In this document: piece by piece, positions 1-12,539 of the stretch
Layout: each line of letters starts with the position of its first letter
How positions within the stretch are numbered: the first letter of the stretch is position 1
Source of the DNA: Glycine soja
Taxonomy: Eukaryota; Streptophyta; Magnoliopsida; Fabales; Fabaceae
Direction of reading: 5' to 3'
Length of the DNA: 64,000 nucleotides
Assembly (NCBI RefSeq): GCF_004193775.1
Contig: NC_041005.1
Coordinates: forward strand, 15,905,865-15,969,864
Notes under the pieces: generated by a model
What the model was told of the DNA's origin: nothing
Database searches by the model: none
The model's input: the letters and a program-made list of their open reading frames with translations, nothing else
Program-made: the position numbers and the translations under genes

Positions 1-1052
1 TTACTGAGAATTGGTTACTTCGAATTTTGAGCTGAAATTTTTACTGAATTTTCTATACATCTGGAAAAAAGTTAGAAAAAAAGAAACAGGTGATTTGGAT
101 AAAAGGAAAAATACGAAAAATCACACAAGTTGGCAGGAAAATCAGTATACAGATAAAAAAAAAAGGTGAAAGGGAAGTGTGCTTGTTGTTTTGGCTAAAA
201 ATTTATTCTATAATTGGAAATTTCAATTGAAAATTAGTCTGAAGACAAGTGCCAAAGCTACAGGTTTGTTGAGTCTTTTTTTTAGTTTTTTAACTCTACT
301 CTAGAGTCATTCTAAGTTTCTCTTTGAGTCCTAGCTTGCTTCTATGTCCTTTTCATTGCTTTAATTGTTGAATAATCCTTGAAAAATTGTCTTGTTAAAA
401 CTCCATTGGTTTAGCTTTCATTTAATTTTTTTTTTTTGGTCTTTGGTTATTTCTTGTCTCTTTGTTTCCTTGTTTGTGAGTTACCATATAGGGAATTGGA
501 AAAGAGGATTGGTGTCATCCCTTAAAGAATTTGAGTCAAGAAGCAAGGGGCCAACCACTTTAAGAGCTATTGGACTAAGAAGTACTCCAAATTGAGTGAA
601 TCACCAAAGAGAGAACAACCACCAAAATTGAGGACATTTTGTAATTTTTTAATTTGCAATTTACTTACCTTCATTGCTTTCAAGTTTTGTAACAAAAAGG
701 CCTTTCATTGGAAGTGTGTTGGGAGCCTCCAATAGGTTACCAAACTTCCATTTGTGTGTAATAATTTTAGGCAATTTTTCCTTAGGATAGTGAGTGTTTT
801 GTTGGGAACCTTGAATGTGGTCATCTAAACACTCTTAGGATACACCTAGTTTACTTTTCTTGCTTACTTTCATAGCTTATTTCCTTTACCTTCCATTGTC
901 AAACCGCCTAGATAGCTTGCATTTTACCAATTAGTTTTTTCCCTTATCTTTCACACCTCTTTTAGTGTTTATTTTGGCTAGTTTCAACCATAGTTTCTTT
1001 TACCTTTTGTTTTCAAACCTCCAACAAGAAAGAACCACAACTTAGGAACCAA

Positions 1053-2830
1053 CATGAGTCATCATTCATCTAGTGTTAATGGCAAGGGTACTAGTCATAA
1101 AGACCCTTTATCTAGAATCTTAGATGAGTTGAGTTCCCTCAAGTTATGGAAAGAAAAACAAGAGAGAAAAGAAAAAGGAAAAAAAAAGAGTTGAAGAAAT
1201 AAGTCAAGGTGAAAGAAAGAAAATAAGAGAGGAAGAAAGAAGAAAAATAATGAAAGAAATGAAAAGAGAAAAACATGCCTCCGATAGTAGTCATAATTAT
1301 TGCAAGAGCCTAAGTGAAGAACTTCGTGACTATTACGAAGGAAGGCATAGGTCACATCTTAGACCTCACTCCCATAGAAGAGAAAAGGAAAGAAAGCCTC
1401 AAGAGGCTAACATTAACCTCTCATACTTCCATGGGAAGGACAATGTAGAGGCTAACTTAGATTGGGAAATAAGGGTAGAGCAACAACTTAAAAAGAAGTC
1501 TACTTCAAAATCTTATGGCTCTCACTCTTATCCAAAGAAAGACCAAGGTCAAGGCCTCTTAGGGGTGACACCTTCTAAGCCCAAAGATGATAAGGGGAAG
1601 ACAATAGAAAAGCATGCCCCTAAGGCTAGTATGCAAGAGAAAACTAGCTCTATAAAGTGCTTTAAATATCTTGGAAGAGGACACATTACTTCTCAATGCC
1701 CCACCACAAAAACCATGATTATGAGGGGCCAAGACATTTATAGTAGCCAAGATGAGGCTACTACTTCACCTTCCTCTAGTGAAAGTGAAGAAGCAAAAGG
1801 GGAAGAATCTAGTGAAGAAATCTACCCCCAAGAAGATGGACAACCATTAGTGGTTAAAGAGAAGTGTAAGGAGGTAAGTGTCTCCTCCAAGAGGTTAGCT
1901 AAGAAGGAAACTCATTTTACAATAAAGACAAACATTAAAGAAACTTTCCCTCTTAGACAACCTCCACATTTTCTCTTTTGTAAAAAGACGCTTGTTAGCA
2001 CTGCCACACCTCTTGGGCTTGAGGTTATTCCTCAAGTAAAGGAGTTGTTGGATGAGGGTTTGGTTCGTAAGAGCTTAAATCCTTATGCTTTGTTGGTGCC
2101 CAAAATAGGTATTATTAGGCACCAAATCCCTACAATAAGTGATATGATGAATGTGTTGAGTGTTGCAACCCTCTTTTGTAAAATCAGTCATGCACCCAAC
2201 GTCTTCATGATTGATGTACATAGGGACTCATTAGGTAGGTTTGTTCTTATTTTTGGTTTTAATACAAACTTAGGTGCTCATATGGGACACCTTAGGTTTG
2301 TCGTATTTTTTTGTAGGAATAATCAACATAAAAATACAGAAAAAGGTACGCTTTATTGCATTACTTTCCTTAATTTTTTAAATAGTGATCAAGGGGTTCC
2401 CACGGACCCTAAGAGAATAAAGGTCATTCCTGATTGGCCCCCTCCACCAAGTATAAGGGAAATCTGGGGCTTCCATGACTTAACAAACTTTTACAAAAGG
2501 TTTGTCCCATATTTTTCTATACTTGTAGCACCACTCATTGAGTTGGTGAGGAACAATGTTCCCTCATGGGAAGATGTCCATGAAAGGGGTTTTCAGACCT
2601 TACCCTACTCTAACATACCTAACACCACTAATACATATGTTTTTTTTACAGGTGTCGAGGGAAGGAGCCTAGAGTATGAAGAACCTCGGGATTTGAGGTC
2701 AAATCCTTTCCAAGGTGGAGGGGATGATGCAATCCTACCCCCCAAGGGTATTGGATAGAAGACTCCAAGAGGCTTGGGCTAGAGCTACTAAAGAAGGCCC
2801 TAGGGTTCTCATGAACCTTAGGGTAGATTT
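1053..2830 (+). pseudogene. gag-pol remnant of gypsy element (internally deleted)
   Basis: A start codon at 1053 opens a short gag-like stretch that breaks near 1190. The longest open frame is 1250-2758. Around 1657-1698 it has a CX2CX4HX4C-type knuckle whose second Cys is Tyr (CFKYLGRGHITSQC). An acidic serine-rich stretch follows, then degenerate RT pieces: EVIPQVKELLDEGLVRKSL near 2020, and near 2400 the segment that normally follows the YxDD box (GVPTDPKRIKVIPDWPPP). The YxDD box itself is lost. The C-terminal PRDLRSNPFQGGGDD motif (around 2690) is the usual pol end of soybean chromovirus-like elements; the frame shifts after it and the tail can be followed to 2830. The long open frame results from internal deletion and does not encode a working enzyme. 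Confidence 0.8.
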
Positions 2831-2872
2831 TTGAGCCCATGGGTCAAGGTTGGATCCATTCTTCTTTGTAAA

Positions 2873-3574
2873 TGTTAGAATTGGTTTTTCCTTCTTTTGG
2901 GCCTTGTATTTTGGCCATTCTAGTAGTATAGGGTTTTAGCCTTGTATTTCAGGGCATTTTGAGTAGTCTTTGTAATAGGGACTTTTTTTATATTTTCATG
3001 TATTTTGGCATGGGGGTGAGCTTAGCTATTATAGGGGGTGTGTCTAGCTAAGCTCTAGCTTCTTTAGGAATCTTCTCAAGGAATCTTCTCAAGGAGGTGA
3101 ACTTAGTTATTAGAGGGGTGTGTGTAGCTAAGCTCTAGCTTCTCAAGGAAGTTTTCTCAAAGAAGCTTCTCAAGGAAGTTTTCTCAAGAAAGCTTCTCAA
3201 GGAAGCTACCTAGTCTATAAATAGAAGCATGTGTAACACTTGTTGTAACTTTGATGAATGAGAGTCTTGTGAGACACAACTCAAAGTTCAACTTCTCTCC
3301 CTTTTTCTTCCTTCATTTTCGTGCTCCCCCCTCTCTCTTTCTCTCCCTCTTTCTTTTCCTCCATTGAAGCATCCTCTCCAAGCTTCTTATCCAAGGCTCA
3401 TCTTGGTGGTGAAGCTCCTTCTTCCATGGCTTATTCCTTAATGGATGGCGCCTCCTCTCACCTCTTTTCCTTTGTCTTCTGCTGCATCTCCTTGGTGGAA
3501 AATCACCATTAAAGGACCCCATTGAAGCTCAAAGATCTAGCCTCCATAGAAGCCCCACAAGCAAGCTTCCATCA
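2873..3574 (+). repeat. 3' LTR of the gypsy element at 1-3574
   Basis: The sequence begins TGTTAGAATTGG just after the pol end and ends ...CTTCCATCA. A TATA box (TATAAATA) lies at 3216-3223 and a pyrimidine-rich transcribed leader follows. The region 3060-3200 contains tandemly related copies of 'cttctcaaggaagc'. The general layout (TATA box, 'caactcaaagtt', pyrimidine tract, 'ccatggcttat') resembles the LTR at 17736-18345. The 5' boundary is uncertain by tens of bases, because no clear polypurine tract is visible and no second copy is in the window. Confidence 0.6.
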
Positions 3575-4530
3575 CATTATTCTTGAGTTATTTCTAGATA
3601 TTGGTAATAACACTTTAATCGATTAAAAAGATAATATAATTGATTACTTCATTGAATTAATCAATTACTTTGTAGATTTAATCGATTATAGATGGTTATA
3701 ATTGTTTTATCTATAAATAACCATCTTGTGTTCCCCTCCATATACATTAAGAGAATACTCAATATCTTGAAAATAACCCATGGGCCTCTAAATGAGCTAA
3801 AGATCTCGAGCTGTCATTAGTGAAAAGAGAAGAGAAGAAAAGAGCTTTATAGTGACTCACAACTTCTTAATCGTTTAATTATGAAGACTTTTTCTTAGAA
3901 GTGAGTTGTGTATCTTGAATTGAAGAAGAACGCCTCCTTAGTCTAGCAAGGTTCTTGCGGAAAAGATTGATCAGGTTGTATCTCTCTTTACTTATTTTTT
4001 TGTGTATGATTTTACATGTCTTTTGGTTATGCATGAATTTCTTAGGGTATGCAAGAATATGGTTTTCTAGTTTAGGCTAAAAGTAGGGTTCTCTTAGGCT
4101 TATATTCACAAAGGACCCTAGTGTTGGGTGCCTTAGTCTATTTTTCCAGGGTGGGAATTGTAGATTGGCTATGATTGCTTGTAAGGATTCTTGATGCATA
4201 GTGAAAATCTAATTCTGGTTTTGGATTAGATAAATAGATTAGCTTCTCTACTAATAAAGAGTGAACTAGTATAAAAAGACTGTGTTTTTCTTCTCTTGAT
4301 TTGATTTTTTTCTCTCATTCAAGTATTAATCTAGTTTTTCAAAAAAATTCAAGATTTATATTTGTGAAAAAAAGGATATTAATAAAGGATCTTGTTTAAG
4401 AGTGGATTGATTAAGTATTGGTTAGGTTTGATTCATATACAAAAGTTTTGTTTTTGTAACTCTATTTTTAAAAGGTACATTTTGTCTTGAAAACTAATTC
4501 ACCCCCTCTTGGTTTATTGAGTTCTATCAT
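3575..4530 (+). repeat. LTR-like remnant with ATCGAT palindromes
   Basis: No gene is seen. The stretch has features shared with the SIRE-like LTRs elsewhere in the window: repeated TTAATCGATTAA-type motifs (3618-3690), a TATA box (TATAAATA, about 3711), and near its right end the string 'ttcaccccctcttgg', which resembles the right end of the LTR at 59214-60250. Neither boundary nor a target-site duplication could be fixed. It may be a truncated copia-type LTR abutting the gypsy LTR. Confidence 0.35.
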
Positions 4531-4559
4531 CTTTTTTCAAAATTGATTTCCGGAACACC

Positions 4560-5033
4560 TAGAAAATTGAAAATAAATTTAGGAGTGAAACTTTGCTAAA
4601 CTTAACAACAGTTTGATTCCAGACAGTAGACGACTTATCTTAGCAAAAATAGTGGTTTTAGAACATAGAAAAACCTTAAGGAAATATTAGGGAGTGCTAA
4701 AATTAGTTTCAGACATATCTATAAACTAATAGTCTTAAACAATCAATTGTTCAAATTGGAAGAATAACTAGTAACATAAAAGCTTTGTAATTTGTAACTC
4801 TGGGTAAAGTGATCTTATGATTATATATTCTGGAATTGTAGAACAATTTGTTGGATTATTGCTGAGATAGATTATAAAACCAGATGATTGTTGTATGTCT
4901 TGAATTGTGGTAGTTCTCTGCTAATAGAGCTACTAAGATGCATATAAACAATTGTTGTTATTGTTGAATGATAAAGATCGACAGAGTATGAACTCCGACA
5001 AATCATATCTATGGTGTGCAAATTTACATTATG

Positions 5034-5071
<38 letters not shown>

Positions 5072-6670
5072 TCTATTTGTACACATTGTGGTCTGTGTTC
5101 AGGGGTGTCTGATCATCGGCAAATTGTTTGTTATGATTATTAGATGGTTGTTATGTTGCTTGATGTATTTGTATGACAAGTGGTTAGTACCACTTGAGGG
5201 GGCAAGATTGGTTCCATAAGAGTAGTACGCAGGCCTGAGTCTCATCTCTTTCTCTTATTTGTTTGGATGTACGAGATTGTTGATGTACGTGTCATGAGGG
5301 TTATGCACACGATGTGGTGACAAAAGTCAAGAGGACTGAATGGAGAGTAAGGAATTAATGGTTCTATTCCATCTGTGAGAAGGTGAGATTACGTTGAGAA
5401 AATAGATGATGGACAAAGATACATTGGTTATAGTAGGCAGAGAGGTTCGAGGAACCTAGGAGAATTAACGAGTGGTGACGACCCAACATTTGGTGCACTC
5501 ATTTGGCACGGGGAACTCACATGCCTCACTTTGCTACTCCTAACGGGCTCTGAGACTATGCATTTTGAGTTGGAAGCTTGGGGATTGGTGTACATTGTAT
5601 CCATATATAACGATCACTCTTGACTGTCATCCATATAATTGTATAAGACTATCAAGATCTGGGAGGCTTGGCGGCAAAGGTTGGACCCTACTATGTGACA
5701 AGTGTGCTAGTTATGCACTTAGGATCTTGAGAGTATTGTTTGCCTCGAAAAAACAACACGTAGTGGTTAAGTAGGTTGTATTTCCTCTTTTGCTTGTTTG
5801 CGGCATTTTGAGGAGCAGAGGACTCACCTCTACAACCATAACTTTCAGGTATCAATGACGTTGTGAACATCAGTGCCCCTATGAGCCTGGCATAATTTAC
5901 AGAGGGAATGGGTATGGCCATATAAGGTAACATGTACTACATGTTATACATGTCGCACCCATGTACACACAGAGCCAATAGAATATCCGAATGCAACACC
6001 CACTTCTATAGACTGTATTGTAACCATGAAGCCTCATCATGATTTGGAGTTCAAGTTGACTTTGATGGGGTACGACAAACGGGGCAACGTTCTTAGCTAC
6101 CGCATAGAGCCAGCGAGCATAGTTGAAGTTATTGACAATAAGGGAGACCATTATAATATGATGTTTGAGAATATTGAGGAGTACAAAGAACTATTATGTC
6201 AGTTAGAGCCTTCGTCCAAGGAAGAGTATGACGATCTTCCTGAGGATATATCTTAGATATAGTTCAGTACTTCAAGTTTGGTAGTGGGCTGCTCTGGTCT
6301 TAGTTTTTTTTTTCTTATTTTGATGTATTTTGAGATATGGTTTCTTCGAGTGTATGTATTTTGTTCTAGTAGTTATGTATAACTTATTTCACTTACACTT
6401 AGACACTTATGGACTGTATCTGTATTTATTCTTGTGTGACATTGTTTATGTTACATTATTTATGCATGGAGACAACGTCATTTTATATCTATACTTATTT
6501 AATTTGATGTTAAAGATTTATAGCTTTTTCAAATGACATGTTTATAAAAGGAAAAATATTTTATCAAACTGGAAGTAGAAATTAAAATTAGTGACACATA
6601 TTTTGAAAATAAATTAAATAAAAAGAATTTTTCAAGCAAAATATTTGGAGTAGAAATTGAGGTGTTACAA
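4560..6670. other. Unassigned repeat-like region ending in GGTGTTACA
   Basis: There is no recognisable gene. The 3' end (about 6658-6669) reads GAGGTGTTACA, the same end as the LTR at 8298-10638, which suggests LTR or retrotransposon 3' sequence. A frame at 6026-6256 could encode 76 residues rich in acidic and polar positions (ending EEYDDLPEDIS). It matches nothing I recognise and has no supporting context. The remainder (4560-5990) is mid-AT, non-coding and full of stops on both strands. Best guess: the remains of an LTR element. Confidence 0.35.
5035..5067. repeat. (TA)n microsatellite, about 16 units
   Basis: A pure TA dinucleotide run. Two short overlapping frames cross it and are not credible genes. 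Confidence 0.95.
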
Positions 6671-7440
6671 TTTTGACATTTCTTTAAATTTTAACTTATG
6701 AAATAAATGTATGAGAAATGCTAGCAACACTACTTAACATATTTTTTTAACACATTCTTTTTTACTGACCGGAATTAACACTCGGGATGAGGTGATCACA
6801 TGTTAATTTGAATAGGATTTGGGAGAAAATGATATCCAAATCAATCAATTTTTTTGTTTTGTATTTCCATTTTTGTATGCACAACCCAAATCAAACAAAC
6901 TAACTTGATCAAGATTGGGTTGGTTTAGTTCAAATCAATCGAATTTCCTTATATACAAATTAATGTGCTAGAAAATACAATAAAATAAGAATAAGAATAA
7001 AATGTTTGTAAGCCCTTAACTTTTTGTAATTGTTTTGGTCACTAAACAAATATTTGACCAATAATGGTCCCTTAACTTTTTTTCGTCGGTGTTTTTTGTC
7101 TCTATTGTTAAAAAACCCATTAAACAATAAGGTGATAGTCACATTATGTTACAATTATTTTTAACGGTTTAAAGCTACCATAATTGCTTGAATTAAGTGT
7201 TTAATGGGTATTTTACATTTTCTAACGATTTTAAACCGCCAAAAATTGCTTCACCATGGACATCTGCATTACCTATAATGATTTCTCTTCCTTCTCTCTA
7301 TGGTAGCCCAACTTGTCTCTTCATCTTTACCACTCAAATCTTCTTCTCTTCTCTTCCATTTTGGATGTTTTGTAGAGATTGACACTAACTACACTTGGAT
7401 GGTTCTTTTTGCATTTTGAGTGCTTGAGCTTGGAAACCAA
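6671..7440. other. Intergenic, AT-rich; generic plant repeat-like stretch
   Basis: I see no gene. Bases 6715-6770 ('gagaaatgctagcaacac') and 7005-7150 ('cccttaactttttgtaatt', 'ttttttcgtcggtg') are typical of short dispersed plant repeats that resemble conceptual 'log' elements. A loosely similar stretch lies at 43980-44200. No terminal repeats could be defined. Confidence 0.35.
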
Positions 7441-7941
7441 GGTATGAGAGGAGTCTCTTCATTTTTCTTAAGTCTAATTTCTCAATTTTTTTTTGAAATT
7501 CCTTGAAAATTTTCTTGCCCAGGCGAGATGAATACGCTTGGGCAAATTTCTTGAATTAGAATACAAACAATTAGAAAACTTTCCCAAAATTTTTCTTGCT
7601 CAAGCGAGATGAATACACTTAGGCAAATTATGCCAGAATATGTCTTCTGATGCACTCTCCTAGATGAAAACCCTCATGTTACATGTTTTGCCTGGGCAAA
7701 ATTGGGTCTCCTAGGCGAATAGCATTGGGGAGAAATCCTTGTTCAACTTACCTTAGCTCGTCAATATTAAGTGCTCATTCGTGTGACCTGCAACATCAAA
7801 ACAACACAAAACACCAAAATTTTAAAAATAAGTAAAACATACAATTCAAGTAATTTAAACTAAGAAAGATTTTTAAATCACTAGTTTGCCTCCCAGAAAT
7901 ACTTCTTTGACGTCTTATTAGCTGGACGTTATGGTTGTGTA
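7440..7941 (-). other. Region 3' of gypsy pol with CCTAGGCGA/CCCAGGCGAG motifs
   Basis: Non-coding. Immediately after the integrase stop (reading minus) comes a stretch containing 'aagacgtcaaagaag' and 'tgggaggcaa' (about 7885-7920), a signature seen just after pol in Athila-like elements. Further out, 7500-7740 holds several 'gcccaggcgag', 'gctcaagcgag' and 'cctaggcga' strings. These are related to the palindromic CTCGCCTAGGCGAG in this element's LTR at 39474-39487. No LTR end is recognisable here. Confidence 0.4.
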
Positions 7942-8297
7942 CTAGGCTTCCTCCAGATGAATCACAGTAGTGATCCTTTCCACATTACCACCTAAGCAAT
8001 GCTTGATTCTACTACCATTAGTTGTCCAAGTTCTTTTTGTGGTTGGATCCTCCAGCACCACAACTCCATATGGCTTGACTTCATTAATGATGAATGGTCT
8101 AGACCACTTGGATTTCAACTTACCTGGAAACAGTCTCAGTCTAGAATTGAATAACAACACTTGTTGTCCAGGTTGAAAATTTCTTTTCAAAAGCTTTTTA
8201 TCATGATAAATCTTAACTTTTTGCTTGTAGAGCTTGGACTTCTCACACGCATGAAACCTCAATTCTTCTAGTTCCTGAAATTGGAGCTTTCTGTGTT
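7942..8297 (-). pseudogene. Integrase C-terminal fragment of the Athila-like element
   Basis: A 118-codon open stretch reads as the C-terminal end of a gypsy integrase: the FHACEKSKLYKQKVKIYHDK region, then [20 protein letters not shown] and [17 protein letters not shown]. The last is the SH3-like fold region usual for plant gypsy integrases. The N-terminal zinc finger and DDE core are absent. The frame is cut at 8297/8298 by an inserted LTR beginning TGTAACACCCC. The flanking gypsy sequence on the far side of that insert (about 12540) is RNase H rather than integrase, so some 2 kb of pol has been lost. Confidence 0.85.
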
Positions 8298-10638
8298 TGT
8301 AACACCCCATTTTTTAAAAAATAAATTTAAAAGGATTTTATTTAAAAATAAATAGAGTTTTAGAAAAATAATGAAGTTTTTATAATGAAATACATAAGGA
8401 GAAATAATTTTATTAATTAAAATAATAGTTTTAAGGTAAATAAAATAAATATATATCTTTAGCAAAAATGTTTTATTTATTCATTTGATAGGGAGTAAAA
8501 TAGAGTTTCTTTTTATAAAAGGATAAAATAAAGGAAAATAGAGTAAAAAATAGGCCCTAAATAACCTAGTTATAAATAGAGACATACTAGGTCAGTTTTC
8601 ACATTGACGATACATCTCTACACTTTCTCTTCCTCTAAATTTCAGTTTTTCTTTTTCCTCTCCTAAAACCCTCTTTTTTTCCCTCATACACCCAAACCTA
8701 TCTCAGCAAAATGACAATCTCAGAATCATTAACCGTTGCATCATCGTGAAATTTGAACATCAAGTTTGGAACTTATTTTTGCACATACCAACCGTTGGGA
8801 TTTTCAAAATAATGTATGTGGTAAGGGGAATGTCCCTTGCAAGTAGCTCTTTGTTTTTCCTGCACACACCCAAATCTATCTCAGTAAAAATGTGATCTCG
8901 GACTCGTTAACCGTTGGATCGTCATGAAATTTGGACATCAAGTTTGGAATACATTTCATCATATTGAGATTTGTGACAGAATGTCTATGGGGAAAGCAAT
9001 ACCCCTCGCACGAGGACAATGGAATGGATTTTCAATCCCTTATCCTTCTCTCTAACGCTTGGAAACCCTAGCAGAGCAACCAGAGGAAAAGCTTGAAAAA
9101 TCTTAGGGAACCATGAGAGATGTTGCTATCACTGTCGGACTACACACGTGAGCCCACTTAGAGGTAATGGATGAGTTTATCATAATTGGGGTTAGAATGA
9201 ACATGTATAGGGATCCTTAGAGGATCAAATTGAGGTTTATTTTGGGATGTTTATTGTATTGTAATTCTTCCTATATGATTATGTGAAATTATTTGAGGAG
9301 AATTACTCCCCATGTTGTGAGAATCATTTTCATATAATTTGTTTGTATTTTGGACAAGATTATTATATTAGCGTGATAAATTGTTATATTGAGATAATGA
9401 AATTGTGTAATGGATAAATTGAATATATGTTGATTTGTGAGATACACGTAAACATGTGATGGTGGATTGTGACGTTGTGATATGTTAAAATTGTGGACAT
9501 GAAATTTGGCTGTGAATAAGTGTGTGGTTAACGCTTGATGTGACAATACTTGTGTTATGAGCTGTGAATTATACAATAATCAGACTGGTGTTTACCTTGA
9601 GAAAAGTGTTTATGCACATTGTTAAAGGGAAAATGTAGGATTCCTAGTTAGGAAAATAAAGTTTTAAATTGTAGTGCAATGTGTTAAACGTGTTTGAAAC
9701 ACGAGTGTGAGGTTGTGGGTATTGTATAATTCATGAGTAGTGTCTGCGTGCAAAAATTGTTTCAGGGGCTGGACCGGAATCAGGAAGGTGAGACCCTAAA
9801 GGATTCTTCAGAGTCTAGGCCTTGGGGGTAAAGACACTCGGTTTGAGTGCTCCTTTAAGCCTATGCTATTCCCATATGGTTGGAGCATTCTCACAAAACA
9901 GAGTGACCCTGATTGGTCACCTTATGATTTTACTTTGTAAGAGTGATCTGACATACCCACTGTGTGGTGTGTCTTGTTATGTACTCCTAAGCGCCCTAGT
10001 ATAAATATTTCATAACGCCCGTGAATTATTTATTATGAAATTGATGAGTGTTGTTACGTCTTAACTCGAGTGTGTGATTCATGTGTAACATGATTAGTGA
10101 TTGAAAAATGAATTTTAAACGATAAAGTGGTGAAGTAATACGGATTGTATTAAGTTGAGCTATGTTATAAATACTTCTATAATTTATATTGATTATGTCT
10201 TTGTTTATCTGTATTTTATTTACAAATGTGATAACTCACTCCTTGTGTGTTGTTTGTGTTTGGATCCTATGATGATCTCGAACCTTGTGTTCGTGGGAGC
10301 AGATGACTAGGTGGATGACTTTAAAGAACCTTATGCTAGAGGATGTTGGGACACAATGCTCTGATAGGATGTGATATTGGGGCATTAGTTTTTATTTCAA
10401 TTGCATGATGTTATTTTACTTATTTTATTCCACTGTTTAACAAGATTTCTTTTGTAAACTTTGACGGCCTTGTTCTGAGCCGAATATGTTTTTAATAAGT
10501 TTTATTTGGTAATAGTAAAGCGAATGTGACCTTTTTACCCACATGAGCTCTTTTATGCTTAAAATAGTCATTTTAGTTGATTCCGTATTTTTATATGTTT
10601 TTCTTATTTATATGTATGTCAGGGTAGAGGGTGTTACA
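8298..10638 (+). repeat. 5' LTR, about 2.3 kb, TGTAACACC...GGTGTTACA
   Basis: The termini are the short inverted repeat TGTAACACC / GGTGTTACA. A TATA box (TATAAATA) lies at 8571. Homologous LTRs of the same family occur at 39587-41173 (1.6 kb, solo) and on the minus strand at 54444-58852. Shared landmarks include the AT-rich first 200 bases, the 'aaccgttggatc' stretch near 8910, 'ggaaaccctagcagagcaa' near 9061, and 'tatcactgtcggactac' near 9127. The small frames inside it are not genes. Confidence 0.85.
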
Positions 10639-10643
10639 TTTAG

Positions 10644-10656
10644 TGGTATCAGAGCC
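10644..10656 (+). other. Primer-binding site (tRNA-iMet type)
   Basis: TGGTATCAGAGCC starts five bases after the LTR end at 10638. It is the canonical complement of the initiator-tRNA-Met 3' end used by many plant LTR retrotransposons. This identifies the preceding repeat as a 5' LTR on the plus strand. Confidence 0.9.
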
Positions 10657-12366
10657 TGGTCGAACCTTTTGGCCAATGTGTTATGTGCTTACCATATTCT
10701 GGTGTGTGCTCTGTGTGATTACTTATGAATGCTTTTGTTGAGCATGATTGAATTATTATTTGTATTTTCTTCTGCATGATTAAATGAAATTGAATGATGC
10801 TTGTGATGTGCCTTGCATCCTTAATGTCTGCTATACCATAAATCCACTGTTAAGTCACGAGTTATGAGACTGACCATCTCTATAATTTGTGAAGTGCAGA
10901 AGGATGCCATGGCAAGCCTTTAAGTGATACAAGTGGTCTTGAAAACTTGATGTGTGTATTAATGTTGTCAAGAACTTTGAACCTGCAGGTGTATTGTGAA
11001 TAAGTGTGTTTAATTGATGTGTTAACATGTGCTAGCTAATCCCTTTTTTTTCTCCTTGTGTGTGATCATAAACGTGGTTGTTGAAACTTGTGATTCCTTA
11101 ATACATATTTGGTGACTATTTAATTATTACTTCTTATATGTACGTTATATACTTGTTATAGGAACCTTATAATTCTATGTATGCTTGTAGTATCGTGTTC
11201 TGCCTTAATTGCATAGATAATAGGGTTTTTGTGATTTCTTGTTCTTAACAATGTTGATACCCTATAGTTCGATGACCTGTATCAAGATATACTTCATAAA
11301 GAATACTATTTTGATCGTACCTTCTAGTTCTGGTATGACCCATTTCTTCATGTCGCATGTTAAAATCAAGTGATTTGATTTTACTTGTAAGTCCTAGCAT
11401 AATTCATTCTTTATGTCGTGTGTTTATGCTAAACAATTTGTTTCTTGATGATTCTATCACAATCAAGCGATTGTCGACATCTCCATATGTGTGTACAATA
11501 TAGTCATGTTCTCACCTTTAAAATTCATTCGAATATTTGTTGTTGATTCCAAATGGATAATCCTTCTTGATTTAAATTATTGCCTCCTAGTCAATTGAGT
11601 GTTAATCTTGTTATGGACTAATCATCTTCCAATCATGCCTTGTTAAGCTACTTGATAACTTGTCATGTTGTTACTTCCATTATGAATAGAGAGAGGCTTT
11701 TGCCCTTGCCAATCACGTTAAGGTGTTTTGAGAGGAAAACTCGAGTATGCATGATCCTGAGTATCCGTAGACAAAAGTCAAACTTAGTGAGCGTCGTACT
11801 TGTGTTCCTTAAGGATGTGCTTAGTTTACCACCTAAGTGTGAGATAGATCTTAGTACTCTTTACCTTTAATCCTGGAAAAGTCTGAGGATGCTCCGATGA
11901 TTACCCTAGTACATGTCGTGGCCTTTATGTGTACCTGGTAATGTCTTGACGAGATCAATGCCCCTGTGTGTTCATGGGATGCATGGATAAGATCTCCCAC
12001 CTTGAGTTAGCTCTTGTAGTGGTTTCGATGATTAGTGCTTAGTGTGTTTCCAGTTAAGTTGGAGTATGTGGAGTATATTAAGGTTGTTATAGATCCTTGG
12101 GAATCACCGTTCGTGCTAGGAGTTTTGTTATGCATTCTAGTTAGATGAGGATGAGCCTTAGAGTATGCTACGTCTAGGTGAGAGATAACTATAAATCCTT
12201 CTTGGGCAGAAGTTGTTTTGAGATGAGAAGAAACCTAAGATTAAGATGAAATGCTCCTAACTAGTAGCTGAAATAGGAAGTTGTTCTAGGATTCCTTGAA
12301 TTAATCTTAACTCTTGTTAGAGATGACTTAAGTAAGTTTAAGCTTTCCGGTGAGATCCTTGTAGGG

Positions 12367-12420
12367 AGTATATATATATGTGTGTGTATGTGTGTGTGTG
12401 TATTTATTTATTTACGTATT
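12367..12420. repeat. Simple repeat (TA/TG)n
   Basis: A run of TATATA followed by TGTGTG and then TATTTATTTA, in the decayed body of the chromovirus-like element. Confidence 0.85.
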
Positions 12421-12539
12421 TATGCGTTGTTTGGTGAGTGTATATCACAAAAAATTTACCCTCATTTTCATAATCAAATTAAAGGAGTTTTCATTTAAAA
12501 TTCAAATTACGCGTTTTAAAGTAGTGCTATTGTAGTGAT

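Larger units (their letters stand above)
1..3574 (+). mobile_element. Decayed Ty3/gypsy (chromovirus-like) retrotransposon, 3' portion; 5' end outside window
   Basis: The untranslated leader (1-1050), a gag-pol remnant (1053-2830) and a 3' LTR (about 2873-3574) follow in the right order for a plus-strand gypsy element. Bases 1-400 are clearly homologous to 19107-19443, the leader of another LTR element in the window. Both share the stretch around 'cattgctttaattgttg'. The body is far too short for an intact element: gag is followed almost directly by the tail of reverse transcriptase, so protease, most of RT, RNase H and integrase are gone. The 5' LTR must lie left of position 1 if it exists. 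Family placement rests on the degenerate gag zinc knuckle and RT-tail motifs. Confidence 0.8.

Noticed and set aside
1095..1355. Minus-strand frame with Phe/Leu-rich sequence
   Set aside because: It is the antisense of the lysine/glutamate-rich gag region; low-complexity composition explains it.
3313..3522. Overlapping frames on both strands in the LTR, rich in Ser/Pro or Arg
   Set aside because: They lie within the LTR pyrimidine tract and are compositional.
4952..5219. Frames encoding Tyr-Ile repeats
   Set aside because: Product of the (TA)n microsatellite.
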